Positions 40,845 to 49,922 are shown, numbered from the stretch's first letter. The stretch is DNA of 64,000 bases from Pseudoduganella armeniaca (GCF_003028855.1 NZ_CP028324.1:5828001-5892000), one strand, 5' to 3'. Numbers and translations are program-made. The notes: generated from the letters alone by a model not told the origin.

Positions 40845-41528
40845 TTACTTGACCGGCTTGTTGGCCGGGTTGGAAGGATCGGTCGGGCTGTCCGTATTGC
40901 CGCTGTCTTCCTGGGCTTTCTTCAGCTTGTCCTTCGAGGCCGGCATCGTCGCGCTGCTGCCCGTCTTGCCGCTGCCGCTGGCGCCCATGGCCGTGCCGCT
41001 GTTGCCCTTCAGGCTGGCCGACAGCTGCTGTACGTGGCCCATGTGCTGGTCGATCGTCGGCTGCAGCTTGGCGGCCAGGCCCTTGACGTCGCTGTCTTTC
41101 GCGTTCGACTGGGCCTTCGTCACGATCGTCTTGGCTTCCTTGTGGCTCTTCACGCCCGCATGCTGCAGGTAGGCCATGTCGAACTTCTCGCCGGACATGC
41201 CTTCCAGCTTCTTCGCCATCGCCTTGTGCTTGGCATCGAGCTCCGTCGGCAGCGCCACGTTCTTCGCCTGGGCCACGGCTTTCACTTCGTCCAGGCCCTT
41301 GGTGTGATCGTCGATCATCTGCTGGGCGAACGTTTTCACCTCGGCGTTCTGGGATTTTTGCAGCGCCATCTTGGCCGTTTCCACCTCGGCCATATTAGCC
41401 ATCGCCATGTCCTTCAGCGATTTCTCGTCCGCCTTGCCCAGTGACTGCGCATGGGCCGCCCCGATGCTCATCAGCACCGCCAGCAGCGGCACGCCCAGGA
41501 AACTCTTCCACATCCTTGCCTTGTTCAT
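40845..41528 (-). CDS. Secreted DUF4142-domain protein
   Basis: 227 residues with a Sec signal (KSFLGVPLLAVLMSIGAAHAQ) and AGGAGA before the ATG at 41528. The mature four-helix domain, about 30-165 (LKDMAMANMAEVETAKMALQ, AQQMIDDHTKGLDEVKAVA, DMAYLQHAGVKSHKEAKTIV), is DUF4142 (ferritin-like predicted bundle, periplasmic). It ends in a Ser/Gly/Lys-rich low-complexity tail. Function is unknown; homologues are often linked to stress. Confidence 0.92.
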   Translation of the reverse strand: MNKARMWKSFLGVPLLAVLMSIGAAHAQSLGKADEKSLKDMAMANMAEVETAKMALQKSQNAEVKTFAQQMIDDHTKGLDEVKAVAQAKNVALPTELDAKHKAMAKKLEGMSGEKFDMAYLQHAGVKSHKEAKTIVTKAQSNAKDSDVKGLAAKLQPTIDQHMGHVQQLSASLKGNSGTAMGASGSGKTGSSATMPASKDKLKKAQEDSGNTDSPTDPSNPANKPVK

Positions 41529-41666
41529 TCTGATTCTCCTATTGGTTACAGGTCAATCTACCGAAGAGGCCGCTTCCAGGATCTTATTCTTTTCTCACGT
41601 ATGGAAATTCATTCTACGTTGGATGGAGGGGAAAGGTCGCACCGCACGCGGGTCAACGGCCGGGAC

Positions 41667-41714
41667 AAAAAAAAGCCCGGGCGCCGACCGCACGAAGGCG
41701 GCCGAAGCCCGGGC
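41667..41714 (-). terminator. Rho-independent terminator of the HxlR gene
   Basis: On the minus strand GCCCGGGC (41714-41707), an inner GC-rich loop and GCCCGGGC (41682-41675) are followed by eight T (41674-41667). It lies 22 bp after the stop of the minus-strand HxlR regulator. Confidence 0.8.
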
Positions 41715-41735
41715 AACAGATGTCCGCGGGAGCGG

Positions 41736-42227
41736 TTACAGCTGCTTGGCGGCCTGGCTCAGGCGCATGCGCATCACTTCGTTGGCGGCGGGGCCCGGCG
41801 CGAACATATAGTCCTCGTCGCTGATGGCACGGCCGCTGTTGGCGTCGATCAGGATCTGCGTGGCCGGCTCGCCGGTTTCGCGATTGACGACCAGGAGGCT
41901 CGCGCCTTCCGGCGCCAGGTGTTCGTTGCCCCAGGCGATGAAGGCCAGCAGCACGGGTTTGAACGCGCGGCCCTCCTTCGTCAGCAGGTACTCATAGCGG
42001 GGCGGACGCGCGCTGTACTGACGCTTTTCCATCAGGCCGCCCGCGACCAGCCCCGCCAGCCGGCGGGTCAGCATATTGGGCGCGATCTTCAGGCTCTTCT
42101 CGAACTCGTCGAAGCGCGTCAGACCATAGAACGCGTCGCGCAGGATCAGGATGCTCCACCATTCGCCAACCTTGCCGAGGCTGCGCGCGATCGGGCAAGG
42201 CATCTGGCCAAAATCGGTATGTTTCAT
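41736..42227 (-). CDS. HxlR-family transcriptional regulator
   Basis: 163 residues. The N-terminal winged helix has the HxlR hallmark CPIARSLGKVGEWWSILILR with the redox-sensitive Cys before the first helix, then FDEFEKSLKIAPNMLTRRLA (recognition helix) and YSARPPRYEYLLTKEG (wing). A C-terminal extension of about 60 residues carries ETGEPATQILIDANSGRAIS. AGGAGG precedes the ATG. The regulated gene is not evident, as the divergent neighbour is a response regulator 260 bp away. Confidence 0.93.
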   Translation of the reverse strand: MKHTDFGQMPCPIARSLGKVGEWWSILILRDAFYGLTRFDEFEKSLKIAPNMLTRRLAGLVAGGLMEKRQYSARPPRYEYLLTKEGRAFKPVLLAFIAWGNEHLAPEGASLLVVNRETGEPATQILIDANSGRAISDEDYMFAPGPAANEVMRMRLSQAAKQL

Positions 42228-42486
42228 ACTTCCCTCCTACTGTTGCGTTTTAGTGAATCAGGCAGCAAGCCACGAAAGGCTATGTTTTAACCTGAAAAGG
42301 GCGTCCAGAAACTCACGAATAGTCACGTCTGCAGGATTTCACAGGGTAACCGTGCAACCATTATGTTGCACTGCGAGATGCGCTGCTTTTGCGGGAGGTG
42401 ACAACACCTTTGCTAGAAGCGAAAATAGATAAATATTTTTAAACCGGGGCATAATAGACAGCAAACTCATATGTAGTAGCCACGCC

Positions 42487-43263
42487 ATGTACCTCACCAG
42501 CGATGCCACCGTACGCAATATACTCATCGTTGACGACTCGGCATTCGAGCAACGCATGCTGGTCGATCTGCTGAGCGAGATGCCGTATCGCGTGTCGGTG
42601 GCGTACAACGGCGAGCAGGGTTATCAGCTCGCGTTGTCGCAGCACCCCGACCTGATACTGCTGGATGTACGCATGCCGAATATGGATGGGTATGCGTGTT
42701 GCCGCCTGCTAAAAGCCAATCCGCTCACGCAAGATATTCCGATTATTTTCGTCAGCGGTATCGACTCCGCCGAAGACCGCATTACCGGGCTTTCCATTGG
42801 CGGCGTCGATTTCGTCTCCAAGCCTTTTACGCCGGGCGAACTGGCGGCCCGGATCCACGTGCACCTGAACCTGATGCGCCGCGCGCCCAGCCCGCCGCCG
42901 GCCGACCCCGCCGCGCCCGTCGATCCGGACGCCGTCACGGTGCGCGCCGCCATGCACCTGATCGCGGACAACCTGGGCGCCCTGCCCAGCCTGGCGGAGA
43001 TCGCCCGCAGCGTGGGCACGTACCGGGAAAAGCTGAGCCAGCTGTTCCGCGCCCACACGGGCAAGACGGTGTTCGCCTTCATCCGCGAGGAGCGCATCGC
43101 CCGTGGCCTGCAACTGCTGCGCGAGACCGACATGGACATCCAGGACATCGCCCTGCTGGTCGGTTTCCGCAACGCCGGCAATTTCGCCACCGCGTTCCGC
43201 GAGAAGATGGGCGTCACGCCCAGCGCCTACCGCCACGGCACGCCGGAAGACAGCCAGAACTAA
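42487..43263 (+). CDS. Response regulator with AraC-type HTH output
   Basis: 258 residues: receiver, about 10-130 (NILIVDDSAF, D60 in LILLDVRMP, K in DFVSKPFTPGE), a Pro-rich linker, and an AraC/XylS helix-turn-helix pair, about 150-250 (LPSLAEIARSVGTYREKLSQ and DIQDIALLVGFRNAGNFATAFREKMGVTPS). No SD is seen before ATG 42487. The upstream 80 bp are unusually AT-rich and contain CATAAT, a likely -10. No kinase is adjacent, so it is an orphan regulator by context. Confidence 0.92.
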   Translation: MYLTSDATVRNILIVDDSAFEQRMLVDLLSEMPYRVSVAYNGEQGYQLALSQHPDLILLDVRMPNMDGYACCRLLKANPLTQDIPIIFVSGIDSAEDRITGLSIGGVDFVSKPFTPGELAARIHVHLNLMRRAPSPPPADPAAPVDPDAVTVRAAMHLIADNLGALPSLAEIARSVGTYREKLSQLFRAHTGKTVFAFIREERIARGLQLLRETDMDIQDIALLVGFRNAGNFATAFREKMGVTPSAYRHGTPEDSQN

Positions 43264-43267
43264 ACTA

Positions 43268-43344
43268 TTCGGTCTAGTCCAAAGCTGATTAGGCCTCACA
43301 ACCAAAGCCAGTACTGCGAAAATAAGTATACATTTCGGTCTAGT
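43268..43344. promoter_or_regulatory. Two direct repeats TTCGGTCTAGT upstream of the BlaI-type gene
   Basis: The 11-mer occurs at 43268-43278 and 43334-43344. The second copy lies just before TACTAT (43347-43352), a -10 candidate for the blaI-like operon. Binding by the BlaI/MecI-type product is a simple hypothesis. Confidence 0.5.
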
Positions 43345-43377
43345 TTTACTATGCTGTTCAAAACACAAGGACAGCAG

Positions 43378-43758
43378 ATGAAACGACCCGACACCCCTAA
43401 ACCCACCGCCGCCGAACTGGAGCTGCTGCAGGTGCTGTGGCCCCTGGGCGCCGCAACGGCGCGCCAGGTGCACGAGGCCATGCAACTGGAACGGCCCGAC
43501 CTGGCCTACGGCGCCGTCTTGCGGCTGATGCAGGTCATGCACGGCAAGGGCCTGCTGATCCGCGACGACAGCCAGCGCTCCCATGTCTACGCCCCGGCGC
43601 AGCCGCGCGACGCGTTGCAGACCAGCCTGTTGCAAGACCTGCTGCAGCGCGCGTTCGCCGGTTCGGCCAAGGCGCTGGTGCTGGCGGCGCTGAAGACAGG
43701 CATCTCGAAGAAGGAGCGCGAGGAGATCGAGCGCATGCTGAAAGAGGACGAGCAATGA
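43378..43758 (+). CDS. BlaI/MecI/CopY-family transcriptional repressor
   Basis: 126 residues from the ATG at 43378 (AAGGACAG upstream; an ATG nine codons earlier overlaps the -10 region). Winged helix: AELELLQVLWPLGAATARQV, LAYGAVLRLMQVMHGKGLLI and a wing SQRSHVYAPA, then a dimerising tail with SKKEREEIERML. This class represses its own operon and is inactivated by proteolysis triggered by a BlaR1/M56 membrane protease, here encoded by the next gene, whose start overlaps this stop (ATGA). Confidence 0.93.
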   Translation: MKRPDTPKPTAAELELLQVLWPLGAATARQVHEAMQLERPDLAYGAVLRLMQVMHGKGLLIRDDSQRSHVYAPAQPRDALQTSLLQDLLQRAFAGSAKALVLAALKTGISKKEREEIERMLKEDEQ

Positions 43759-44999
43759 CGGCGTTCGTCGATGCCCTCGGCTGGACGCTGCTCCATTTCC
43801 TCTGGCAGGGCGCGCTGATCGGACTGGCGACGGCCGCCGTGCTGGCGCTGCTGCGCCACACGGCACCGCAGCAGCGCTACCTGGTGGCGTGCGTCGGCCT
43901 GTTGCTGTGTGCCGGATGGCCGGCCAGCCAGTTCGCCTTGCGCCTGCAAGGCGACATGGCGGTGCATGACGCGTATCCGGCCCTGGCACCGACCGGCACG
44001 GCCATCCGCGTGCTCGTGTTGAAGCCCTATATGACCTGGATCGTGGCGGCGTGGAGCGCCGGCAGCCTGGCGTTCGCGCTGCGCTCGGCGCTGGGCCTGG
44101 CGTGGATCGGCCGTGCGGCCCGGCTGGGCGGCCGCGATCCCGCCTGGCAGGCCCGCCTGACGCAGCTGGCCCAGGCGATGGGTGTGCGGCGCCCGGTGCG
44201 GCTGCGCGTCGTCGCACGGCTGGCCAGCCCCGTCACGGCCCTGTGGTGGCGGCCTGTCGTGCTGGTCCCGGCCAGCCTGCTGTCTGGCCTGCCGCCTGAG
44301 CTGCTGCAGGCGCTGCTGGCCCATGAACTCGCCCACGTGCGCCGCCACGACTACCTGGTCAACCTGCTGCAGAACGCGGTCGAAACCGTGCTGTTCTACC
44401 ACCCGGCCGTCTGGTGGCTGTCGCGCCGCATTCGCCATGAGCGCGAGCTGATCGCCGATGCCATCGCGGCCGAACATGCCGGCGGGCCGCGCCGGCTGGC
44501 CATTGCCCTTTCCGAACTGGAGAAACGCCAGTTCACCCACCCCGAACCGGCCCTCGCGGCCAATGGAGGAAACATGATGGACCGCATTACCCGACTGCTG
44601 CGCCCCGCCCCTCGCCCACACCGCGGCGCCAATTTCGCCACCGCGCTGCCGGCCCTGGCACTGGCGGCGGCCTGCGCCGCCGGCCTGGCCCAGGCCAACG
44701 TGGATGCGCCGGTGGAGAAGCCCGATCACCGTGCCGTGGTCAACCTTAACAGCTGCGACAAGCCCGTGTGGCCTGCCGCCGCGCTGGCAGCGCAGCAGAC
44801 CGGCACCGTCACGCTGCGCTTCCTGATCGACGGCGACGGTAATGTGGCCGACTCGCGCGTGCACAAATCCAGCGGTCACGAATCGCTCGACGAAGCGGCA
44901 CGCAGCGGCATTGCCAAGTGCCACTTCAAGCCTGCCGTCTACAACGGCAAGCCGGTCAAGGCCTGGGTGATGATGCAATACGTCTGGACACTCGAATGA
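43755..44999 (+). CDS. M56 (BlaR1-type) membrane metallopeptidase with C-terminal TonB domain
   Basis: 414 residues. Several TM helices (about 5-35, 40-60, 95-120) precede the protease site HELAH (190-194, HExxH) in LLAHELAHVRRHDY, with a further E in RHERELIADAIAA completing the zinc site. After another TM (about 290-315) comes a periplasmic TonB C-terminal type domain, about 325-414 (GTVTLRFLIDGDGNVADSRV, KCHFKPAVYNGKPVKAW). In place of the beta-lactam sensor of BlaR1 there is thus a TonB-like domain. It probably senses an envelope state and degrades the BlaI-type repressor. Coupled by overlap on both sides. Confidence 0.9.
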   Translation: MTAFVDALGWTLLHFLWQGALIGLATAAVLALLRHTAPQQRYLVACVGLLLCAGWPASQFALRLQGDMAVHDAYPALAPTGTAIRVLVLKPYMTWIVAAWSAGSLAFALRSALGLAWIGRAARLGGRDPAWQARLTQLAQAMGVRRPVRLRVVARLASPVTALWWRPVVLVPASLLSGLPPELLQALLAHELAHVRRHDYLVNLLQNAVETVLFYHPAVWWLSRRIRHERELIADAIAAEHAGGPRRLAIALSELEKRQFTHPEPALAANGGNMMDRITRLLRPAPRPHRGANFATALPALALAAACAAGLAQANVDAPVEKPDHRAVVNLNSCDKPVWPAAALAAQQTGTVTLRFLIDGDGNVADSRVHKSSGHESLDEAARSGIAKCHFKPAVYNGKPVKAWVMMQYVWTLE

Positions 45000-45709
45000 C
45001 GCGAGCGATTCTTGGTGCCGCGCTCACGGCGCTGCTGGCCATGCCGGCAGCGCGCGCGGCGGAGCTGCCCTCGTACCCGCTGGTTTCCACCGCCGGCAAG
45101 GCGCAGGCCTGGCTGGCGCCGGACCTGGGCGAGCTGCAATTCGAGACGGGCGCCCAGCACACCAGCGCGGAGGCGGCCAGCGCCACGCTGGGCGAGCTGT
45201 CGGCCACCATCGCCGCGCTGCTGGCGGAGCACGGCGTGGCCGACGCCGACGTCGACAGCGCGGAGCTGGCCAAGAAGACGGTCGGGCTGAGCAAGCCGGC
45301 CGCGGATGGCGCCACCACGGCCTATGTGCTGACGCGCCACTACCGGGTGCAGGTGCGCGACCTGGCGCGCTGGCCCGCGCTGGTGGCCGCCCTGCTGGCG
45401 ACGGAACACGTGGACAGCCTGAGCGTCTCGTTCGACCGCAGCGACAGCGAGCAGCTCAATCGCGACCTGATGCGGCAGGCGGCCGACGACGCCCGCGCCA
45501 ACGGCACGGCGCTGGCGCGCTCGTTCGGCCGCAAGCTCGGGCCGGCGATGGCGATCACGCGCGGGTCGCTGGACAAGCTGACCGCGCCATTCGTGGCCCA
45601 AACCGGCGGTGGCACGCCCCTGCCGCGCGCACCCGCCACGGCCAACTACGCCGTGCCGCCAACGATCCCGTTCGCGCAGGCGGTGACGGCGATCTTCCGG
45701 CTGCAATGA
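44996..45709 (+). CDS. SIMPL (DUF541) domain secreted protein
   Basis: 237 residues; start 44996 overlaps the M56 stop (ATGA) and gives the signal MTRAILGAALTALLAMPAARAAE. The mature part has the SIMPL pattern: strand GKAQAWLAPDLGELQFETGA, VDSAELAKKTVGLSK, YVLTRHYRVQVRDLARWPAL, and DLMRQAADDARANGTALARSFG. The function of periplasmic SIMPL proteins is unclear; oxidative-stress and envelope roles are proposed for relatives. It is the third gene of the BlaI-M56 operon and ends 3 bp from convergent pnuC. Confidence 0.85.
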   Translation: MTRAILGAALTALLAMPAARAAELPSYPLVSTAGKAQAWLAPDLGELQFETGAQHTSAEAASATLGELSATIAALLAEHGVADADVDSAELAKKTVGLSKPAADGATTAYVLTRHYRVQVRDLARWPALVAALLATEHVDSLSVSFDRSDSEQLNRDLMRQAADDARANGTALARSFGRKLGPAMAITRGSLDKLTAPFVAQTGGGTPLPRAPATANYAVPPTIPFAQAVTAIFRLQ

Positions 45710-45712
45710 GCG

Positions 45713-46273
45713 TCAGGCGGCGGAGCGCATCTGCCGCCGCCACCACCACCACGACACCACCGCGTTGACCCAGTACGCCGCATACAGCATGGCCGTCAGG
45801 TTCAGCCCGCGGCTGGCGTACAGCGGCACCGAGATCGTGTTCACCAGCAGCCACACGGGCCAGGTCTCGATGCGGCGCCCCATCAGCAGGAACTGCGCGA
45901 TGACAGAAAACGCCAGCACCGCGGAATCGATGAACGGCGCGTAGGCATCGGTGAACTCGCGCAGCATCAGGCCATAGGCGACCGTGGCCGCGATCCCGGC
46001 TGCCGCCAGCTGCGCCAGGGTGCGCACGCTGGCCGACGTGATCCGCAGCGGCGCACCGCCCGCGCCACGCAGCCACTGCACCCAGCCGACGATGCAAGTC
46101 AGGATGAAAAACACCTGCAGCGCCACGTCGGCATACAGCCGCACGTCGTAGAACAGCACCCCGAACAAGGCGCAGCCGACGATGCCGAGCCACCACGAAT
46201 GCACGTTGTTGCGGCCGGCCAGCACGATCGAGACGGCCATGATGGCGTTGGCGGCGATTTCCAGTGGCGACAC
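45713..46273 (-). CDS. pnuC: PnuC-type nicotinamide riboside transporter
   Basis: 186 residues, about seven hydrophobic helices, typical of PnuC, which moves nicotinamide riboside across the inner membrane for NAD salvage. Family traits include VHSWWLGIVGCALFGVLFYD, LYADVALQVFFILTCIVGWV (the conserved WxxW region is GWVQW) and the late WLLVNTISVPLYASRGL and AYWVNAVVSWWWW. It starts with GTG at 46273 behind AAAGGA; an ATG between is out of frame. No kinase gene (nadR) is next to it. Confidence 0.9.
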   Translation of the reverse strand: MSPLEIAANAIMAVSIVLAGRNNVHSWWLGIVGCALFGVLFYDVRLYADVALQVFFILTCIVGWVQWLRGAGGAPLRITSASVRTLAQLAAAGIAATVAYGLMLREFTDAYAPFIDSAVLAFSVIAQFLLMGRRIETWPVWLLVNTISVPLYASRGLNLTAMLYAAYWVNAVVSWWWWRRQMRSAA

Positions 46274-46396
46274 GCGGCATTCCTTTCAAGTGAAGAGCGG
46301 TCATTGTCACGGATGCGCCGGCAACAATCAATCGCTTGAGCACCACGGCGCGGCGGCGCTGCTATAGTTTGCCGAGCTTCCCACTTTCCGCATATT

Positions 46397-46411
46397 CCGG
46401 GACTGTCCCGG
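46397..46411. repeat. Single CCGGGACTGTCCCGG palindrome in the GH43 leader
   Basis: Matches one arm of the 3970-4008 hairpin, including the flanking ATATT on the left. It lies 18 bp upstream of the GH43 start codon, so it would form a hairpin in the 5' leader if transcribed. Confidence 0.55.
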
Positions 46412-46429
46412 ATTTTTCCGACGCCAACA

Positions 46430-48016
46430 ATGCTCCTGCCTCGCCTCGCGCCTGTGATCCTGCTGGCAGCCCTCGCCGGCTGCGCCACCGCATCCTCCCC
46501 GCCCTGGCAATCCGACCAGGGCGACGGTACCTACCGCAATCCCGTGCTGCACGCCGATTACTCGGACCCGGACGCCATCCGCGTGGGCGCGCGCTATTAC
46601 ATGACGGCGTCCAGCTTCAACTACGTGCCCGGCCTGCCGCTGCTGGAGTCGGACGACATGGTCAACTGGCGCCTGGTGGGCCACGCGCTGCCGCGCCTGG
46701 TGCCGGAAGCGGCCTTTGCGACGCCGCAGTTCGGCAAGGGCGTGTGGGCGCCCTGCCTGCGCTGGCACGACGGCAAGTTCTGGATCTTCTATCCCGACCC
46801 GGACCACGGCGTGTACGTCATCACGGCGCGCGATTTCGCCGGACCATGGAGCGCGCCGCACCTGCTCCTGCCCGGCAAGGGCATCATCGATCCCACCCCG
46901 CTGTGGGACGACGACGGCAACGCCTACTTGCTGCATGCCTGGGCCAAGAGCCGGGCCGGCATCAACAACATCCTCACCTTGCGCCGCATGGCGGCGGACG
47001 GCCGCAGTCTGCTGGACGACAAGGGCCGCGACATCATCGACGGCAACCGCCTGCCCGGCTACCGCACGCTGGAAGGCCCGAAGTTCTACAAGGCGAACGG
47101 TTACTACTACGTGTTCGCGCCCGCCGGCGGCGTGGCGGAGGGATGGCAGAGCGTATTCCGTGCCCGCGCCATCGCGGGCCCGTACGAGGAACGCATCGTC
47201 ATGGACCAGGGCCGCAGCGCGGTCAACGGCCCGCACCAGGGCGCCTGGGTGCGCGCGGCCGACGGCAAGGACTGGTTCCTGCACTTCCAGGACAAGCGGG
47301 CCTACGGCCGCATCGTGCACCTGCAACCGCTGCGCTGGGCCGACGGCTGGCCCGTCATCGGCGCCGATGGCATCAAACCGCATACCGGGGAACCCGTGGC
47401 GCGACATGCCAAGCCGGCCGCCGGCGCCATCGCCGCGCCCGCGAGCAGCGACGAATTCACGTCCACCGCGCTGGGCCCGCAGTGGCAGTGGAACGCCAAC
47501 CCGCAACCCGGCTGGCATTCGCTGGTGGCGCATCCCGGCACCCTGCGGCTGTTCACGCAGGCGGGCGACTACGTGCGCGACGCGCCGATCCTGTCGCAGA
47601 AAGTACCGGCACCGGCGTTCACCGTGCAGACGCACGTCGCGCTGCACGACGCGTTCGATGGCGACCGCGCCGGCCTGATCGTCGACGGCATGCAGTACGC
47701 GTGGCTGGGCCTGCGCCGGCAGGCCGGCCGCACGCAGCTGGTGTACACGCAATGCACGGCGGCCGCGATGCGCTGCACCGAGACGTCGCAGGTGCTGCTG
47801 GCCGATGCGCCCTCGGCGCTGCACCTGCGGCTGGACTGGGCCGAGGGCGCCATGGTGCGGTTCTCGTACAGCGCCGATGGCGCGACGTGGATGCCGGCAC
47901 CCGGCATATTCGCGGCGCAGCCAGGCCGCTGGGTCGGGGCGACGCTGGGCTTGTTCAGCGTTGGCGGGACGGCCGGCGGGTATGCCGACTTCGATTATTT
48001 TCGGGTGAGCCGCTAG
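46430..48016 (+). CDS. GH43-family lipoprotein glycosidase (beta-xylosidase/alpha-L-arabinofuranosidase type)
   Basis: 528 residues, lipoprotein signal ending LAALAGC (lipobox Cys18). The five-bladed GH43 domain (about 30-330) shows base D46 in DYSDPDAI, pKa-modulating D154 in GIIDPTPLWDD, and acid E215 in RTLEGPKFYK. A C-terminal beta-sandwich (about 340-528) with SDEFTSTALGPQWQWNANPQ and FDGDRAGLIVDGMQYAWLGL is the accessory domain of the large GH43 enzymes. It would act on xylan or arabinan side chains outside or in the periplasm. No other polysaccharide genes are nearby, and no SD is seen. Confidence 0.92.
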   Translation: MLLPRLAPVILLAALAGCATASSPPWQSDQGDGTYRNPVLHADYSDPDAIRVGARYYMTASSFNYVPGLPLLESDDMVNWRLVGHALPRLVPEAAFATPQFGKGVWAPCLRWHDGKFWIFYPDPDHGVYVITARDFAGPWSAPHLLLPGKGIIDPTPLWDDDGNAYLLHAWAKSRAGINNILTLRRMAADGRSLLDDKGRDIIDGNRLPGYRTLEGPKFYKANGYYYVFAPAGGVAEGWQSVFRARAIAGPYEERIVMDQGRSAVNGPHQGAWVRAADGKDWFLHFQDKRAYGRIVHLQPLRWADGWPVIGADGIKPHTGEPVARHAKPAAGAIAAPASSDEFTSTALGPQWQWNANPQPGWHSLVAHPGTLRLFTQAGDYVRDAPILSQKVPAPAFTVQTHVALHDAFDGDRAGLIVDGMQYAWLGLRRQAGRTQLVYTQCTAAAMRCTETSQVLLADAPSALHLRLDWAEGAMVRFSYSADGATWMPAPGIFAAQPGRWVGATLGLFSVGGTAGGYADFDYFRVSR

Positions 48017-48024
48017 AAATCCGA

Positions 48025-48072
48025 GGGGACAGGCACCTGTCCACGGTGTCGCCGGCGGTGTCGCCTGGCCCC
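48025..48072. repeat. Degenerate GGGGACAGGCACC inverted element
   Basis: GGGGACAGGCACC (48025-48037) and an imperfect inverted copy GGTGTCGCCTGGCCCC (48057-48072) lie between the convergent ends of the GH43 and TPR-methyltransferase genes. The left half is that of the GGTGACAGGC hairpins, with GGGG for GGTG. Confidence 0.45.
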
Positions 48073-48076
48073 GCTG

Positions 48077-49591
48077 TCAACACGTCAACGCGAACAGCAG
48101 CCCTGCGACCGGTTCGCCGCTGTCCTCGCGCAAGGTGCACGCCGCCTGTTCGCGCACCGCGAAGCCGTGCCGCGCGGCGAGCGTGACAACATAGTCGGCC
48201 GCGTGCGCATACCGCCCCGACGCGCGCAGGGCGTAGCCGTCGCCATCCAGCGCCTCGACCGAGAATACGAAGGTGCCGCCAGCGCGCAGCGCCTGCCGCG
48301 CCGTCGCCAGCACAGGCTCGAGGTCGCCGACGTATACCAGCACGTCGGCGGCTGCCAGCACGTCCCAGCGCGCCTCGTCTCGTGCCAGGTAGGCCGTCAG
48401 TTCGCCGCAGGCCAGCGCGTCGTACACGCCCAGTTCGCGCGCCTGCGCCAGCATGCCGGCCGACAGGTCGACGCCTGCCAGGTGCCGCGCCAATGGGCGC
48501 AACAAAGGCCCGCACAGTCCCGTGCCGCAGCCCAGGTCGAGGATATCGAGTTCGCTGCGGCCCGCCAATTGGCGTGCCAGCACGTCGGCCAGCAACGTTG
48601 GCGTGCGATAGCGCAGCACATCGACCAGGTGGCGGTCGAAGCGGCTGGCATACTGGTCGAACAGCGCTGCCACGTAACCGGCCGGCGAGGCCTGGGGCGC
48701 GGGTACCGCGCCCAGCGATGCCAGCAGATAGGCCACGGTGGCGGCATCGGCGCCGCATGCGGCGGCGGCCTGGTAGGCAGCCACCGCCTCGTCGCGCCGG
48801 CCCAGCGCGCGCAAGGCATTGGCGCAACCCAGCTGGGCGCGCGCATGCCCGGGCCGCAGCCGCAACGCCTGTGCATAACTGTCCAGCGCCGCCTGCGCTT
48901 CGTGTGCGCGCAGCAGCAAGGTGCCGCGGCTGCACCAGGCCTCCGCGTAGTCGGGCTGCGCGCGCAGCGCGCGGTCGAACGCTTCCAGCGCATCCTCGGC
49001 CTGGTCCAGCGCCGCCAGCGATACGCCGGCGCCGTGCAGCGCCTCGGCATAGCCTGGCCGCTGCGTCAGCGCGGCGCCAAAATCCTCCAGCGCGTCGGCA
49101 TGCCGGTCCAGCGCCTGCAGTGCCAGCGCGCGATTGCAGAGCGCTTCCGGATAGCTTGGCGCCAGCGCCAGTGCCCGCTCGTAGCTGCCCAGTGCCTCGT
49201 CCAGCCGGCCCAGGCGCCGCAGCGCGTTACCCCGATTGCACAGCGCCATCGGATAGTCCGGCTGCAGCGCCAGCGCGCGCTCATAGCTGGCCAGCGCCTC
49301 GTGCTCGCGGCCCAGGTCCTGCAGCACGGCGCCCAGGTTGCAGTGGGCGATGGCGCGGCCAGCGTCGATGACCAGCGCTTGCGTGATCAGCGCCAGTGCC
49401 TCGTGCGGCGCCTTGCGCTGGCGCGCGACGACGCCCGAGAGGTGCAGCGCATCGAAGTTGGCGGGTTCGCGCGCCAGCACGGCGGCATACAGCGTGTCGG
49501 CCCGCGCCAGTTCGCCGCGCTGGTGATGTGCCACGGCCTGCCGCAGCAGTGCGCCGGTGTCGGGTTGGTCGATGGAATTCATGGCACGCAT
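48077..49591 (-). CDS. TPR-repeat protein with C-terminal SAM-dependent methyltransferase
   Basis: 504 residues: about eight TPRs (residues 10-290; consensus units such as ALASYERALALQPDYPMALC and ALEAFDRALRAQPDYAEAWC), then a class I methyltransferase, about 310-504, with motif I ILDLGCGTGLCGPLL, motif II HLAGVDLSAGMLAQARELG, DVLAAADVLVYVGDL and AGGTFVFSVEAL. The target is unknown; similar fusions modify small molecules or proteins bound by the TPR part. Neither the start at 49591 nor an ATG nine bases later (49582) has an SD, so the exact start is uncertain. Confidence 0.9.
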   Translation of the reverse strand: MRAMNSIDQPDTGALLRQAVAHHQRGELARADTLYAAVLAREPANFDALHLSGVVARQRKAPHEALALITQALVIDAGRAIAHCNLGAVLQDLGREHEALASYERALALQPDYPMALCNRGNALRRLGRLDEALGSYERALALAPSYPEALCNRALALQALDRHADALEDFGAALTQRPGYAEALHGAGVSLAALDQAEDALEAFDRALRAQPDYAEAWCSRGTLLLRAHEAQAALDSYAQALRLRPGHARAQLGCANALRALGRRDEAVAAYQAAAACGADAATVAYLLASLGAVPAPQASPAGYVAALFDQYASRFDRHLVDVLRYRTPTLLADVLARQLAGRSELDILDLGCGTGLCGPLLRPLARHLAGVDLSAGMLAQARELGVYDALACGELTAYLARDEARWDVLAAADVLVYVGDLEPVLATARQALRAGGTFVFSVEALDGDGYALRASGRYAHAADYVVTLAARHGFAVREQAACTLREDSGEPVAGLLFALTC

Positions 49592-49922
49592 TAGACCACA
49601 GCGGCGATGCCTGGTCTGCCGTCGCGCATGTCATCGGCGCGTAAAAATCGCCATGCACAATACGCCTCGCTCAGTGGAGAGGGCAATTGGCGGCGCGAGC
49701 CGCCACTACCGGCGCCGGCGGTCGGGAAATATACCGGCACCACATTCCCCACGCGGCTGTCCCCGCCATGACAGTTGCGCTAAACATGGTGACAATATCG
49801 CGACCTTTCCCCTCGTCGCGATGCTACACTTTGACAAGCCTCAGACAGCCGGCGTTCCGCCAGTGGCGCCGTCTGCGCAATCCCGATACTGGCTCGCCAA
49901 AACGCGAATACAGAGGGAGAAT
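49592..49922. other. 331-bp intergenic region before the subtilase gene
   Basis: Contains no credible gene; short frames have no start signals and include the mirror of the TPR gene. Its right third holds the promoter and operator-like repeat described separately. The left part has no hairpin followed by T and no repeat of the window's families. Confidence 0.5.
49797..49830 (+). promoter_or_regulatory. Inverted repeat and -10 upstream of the subtilase gene
   Basis: ATCGCGAC (49797-49804) and GTCGCGAT (49815-49822) are exact inverted copies 10 bp apart, in the -35 region of a TACACT -10 (49825-49830). This spacing is typical of a dimeric regulator site. The regulator is unknown. Confidence 0.45.
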
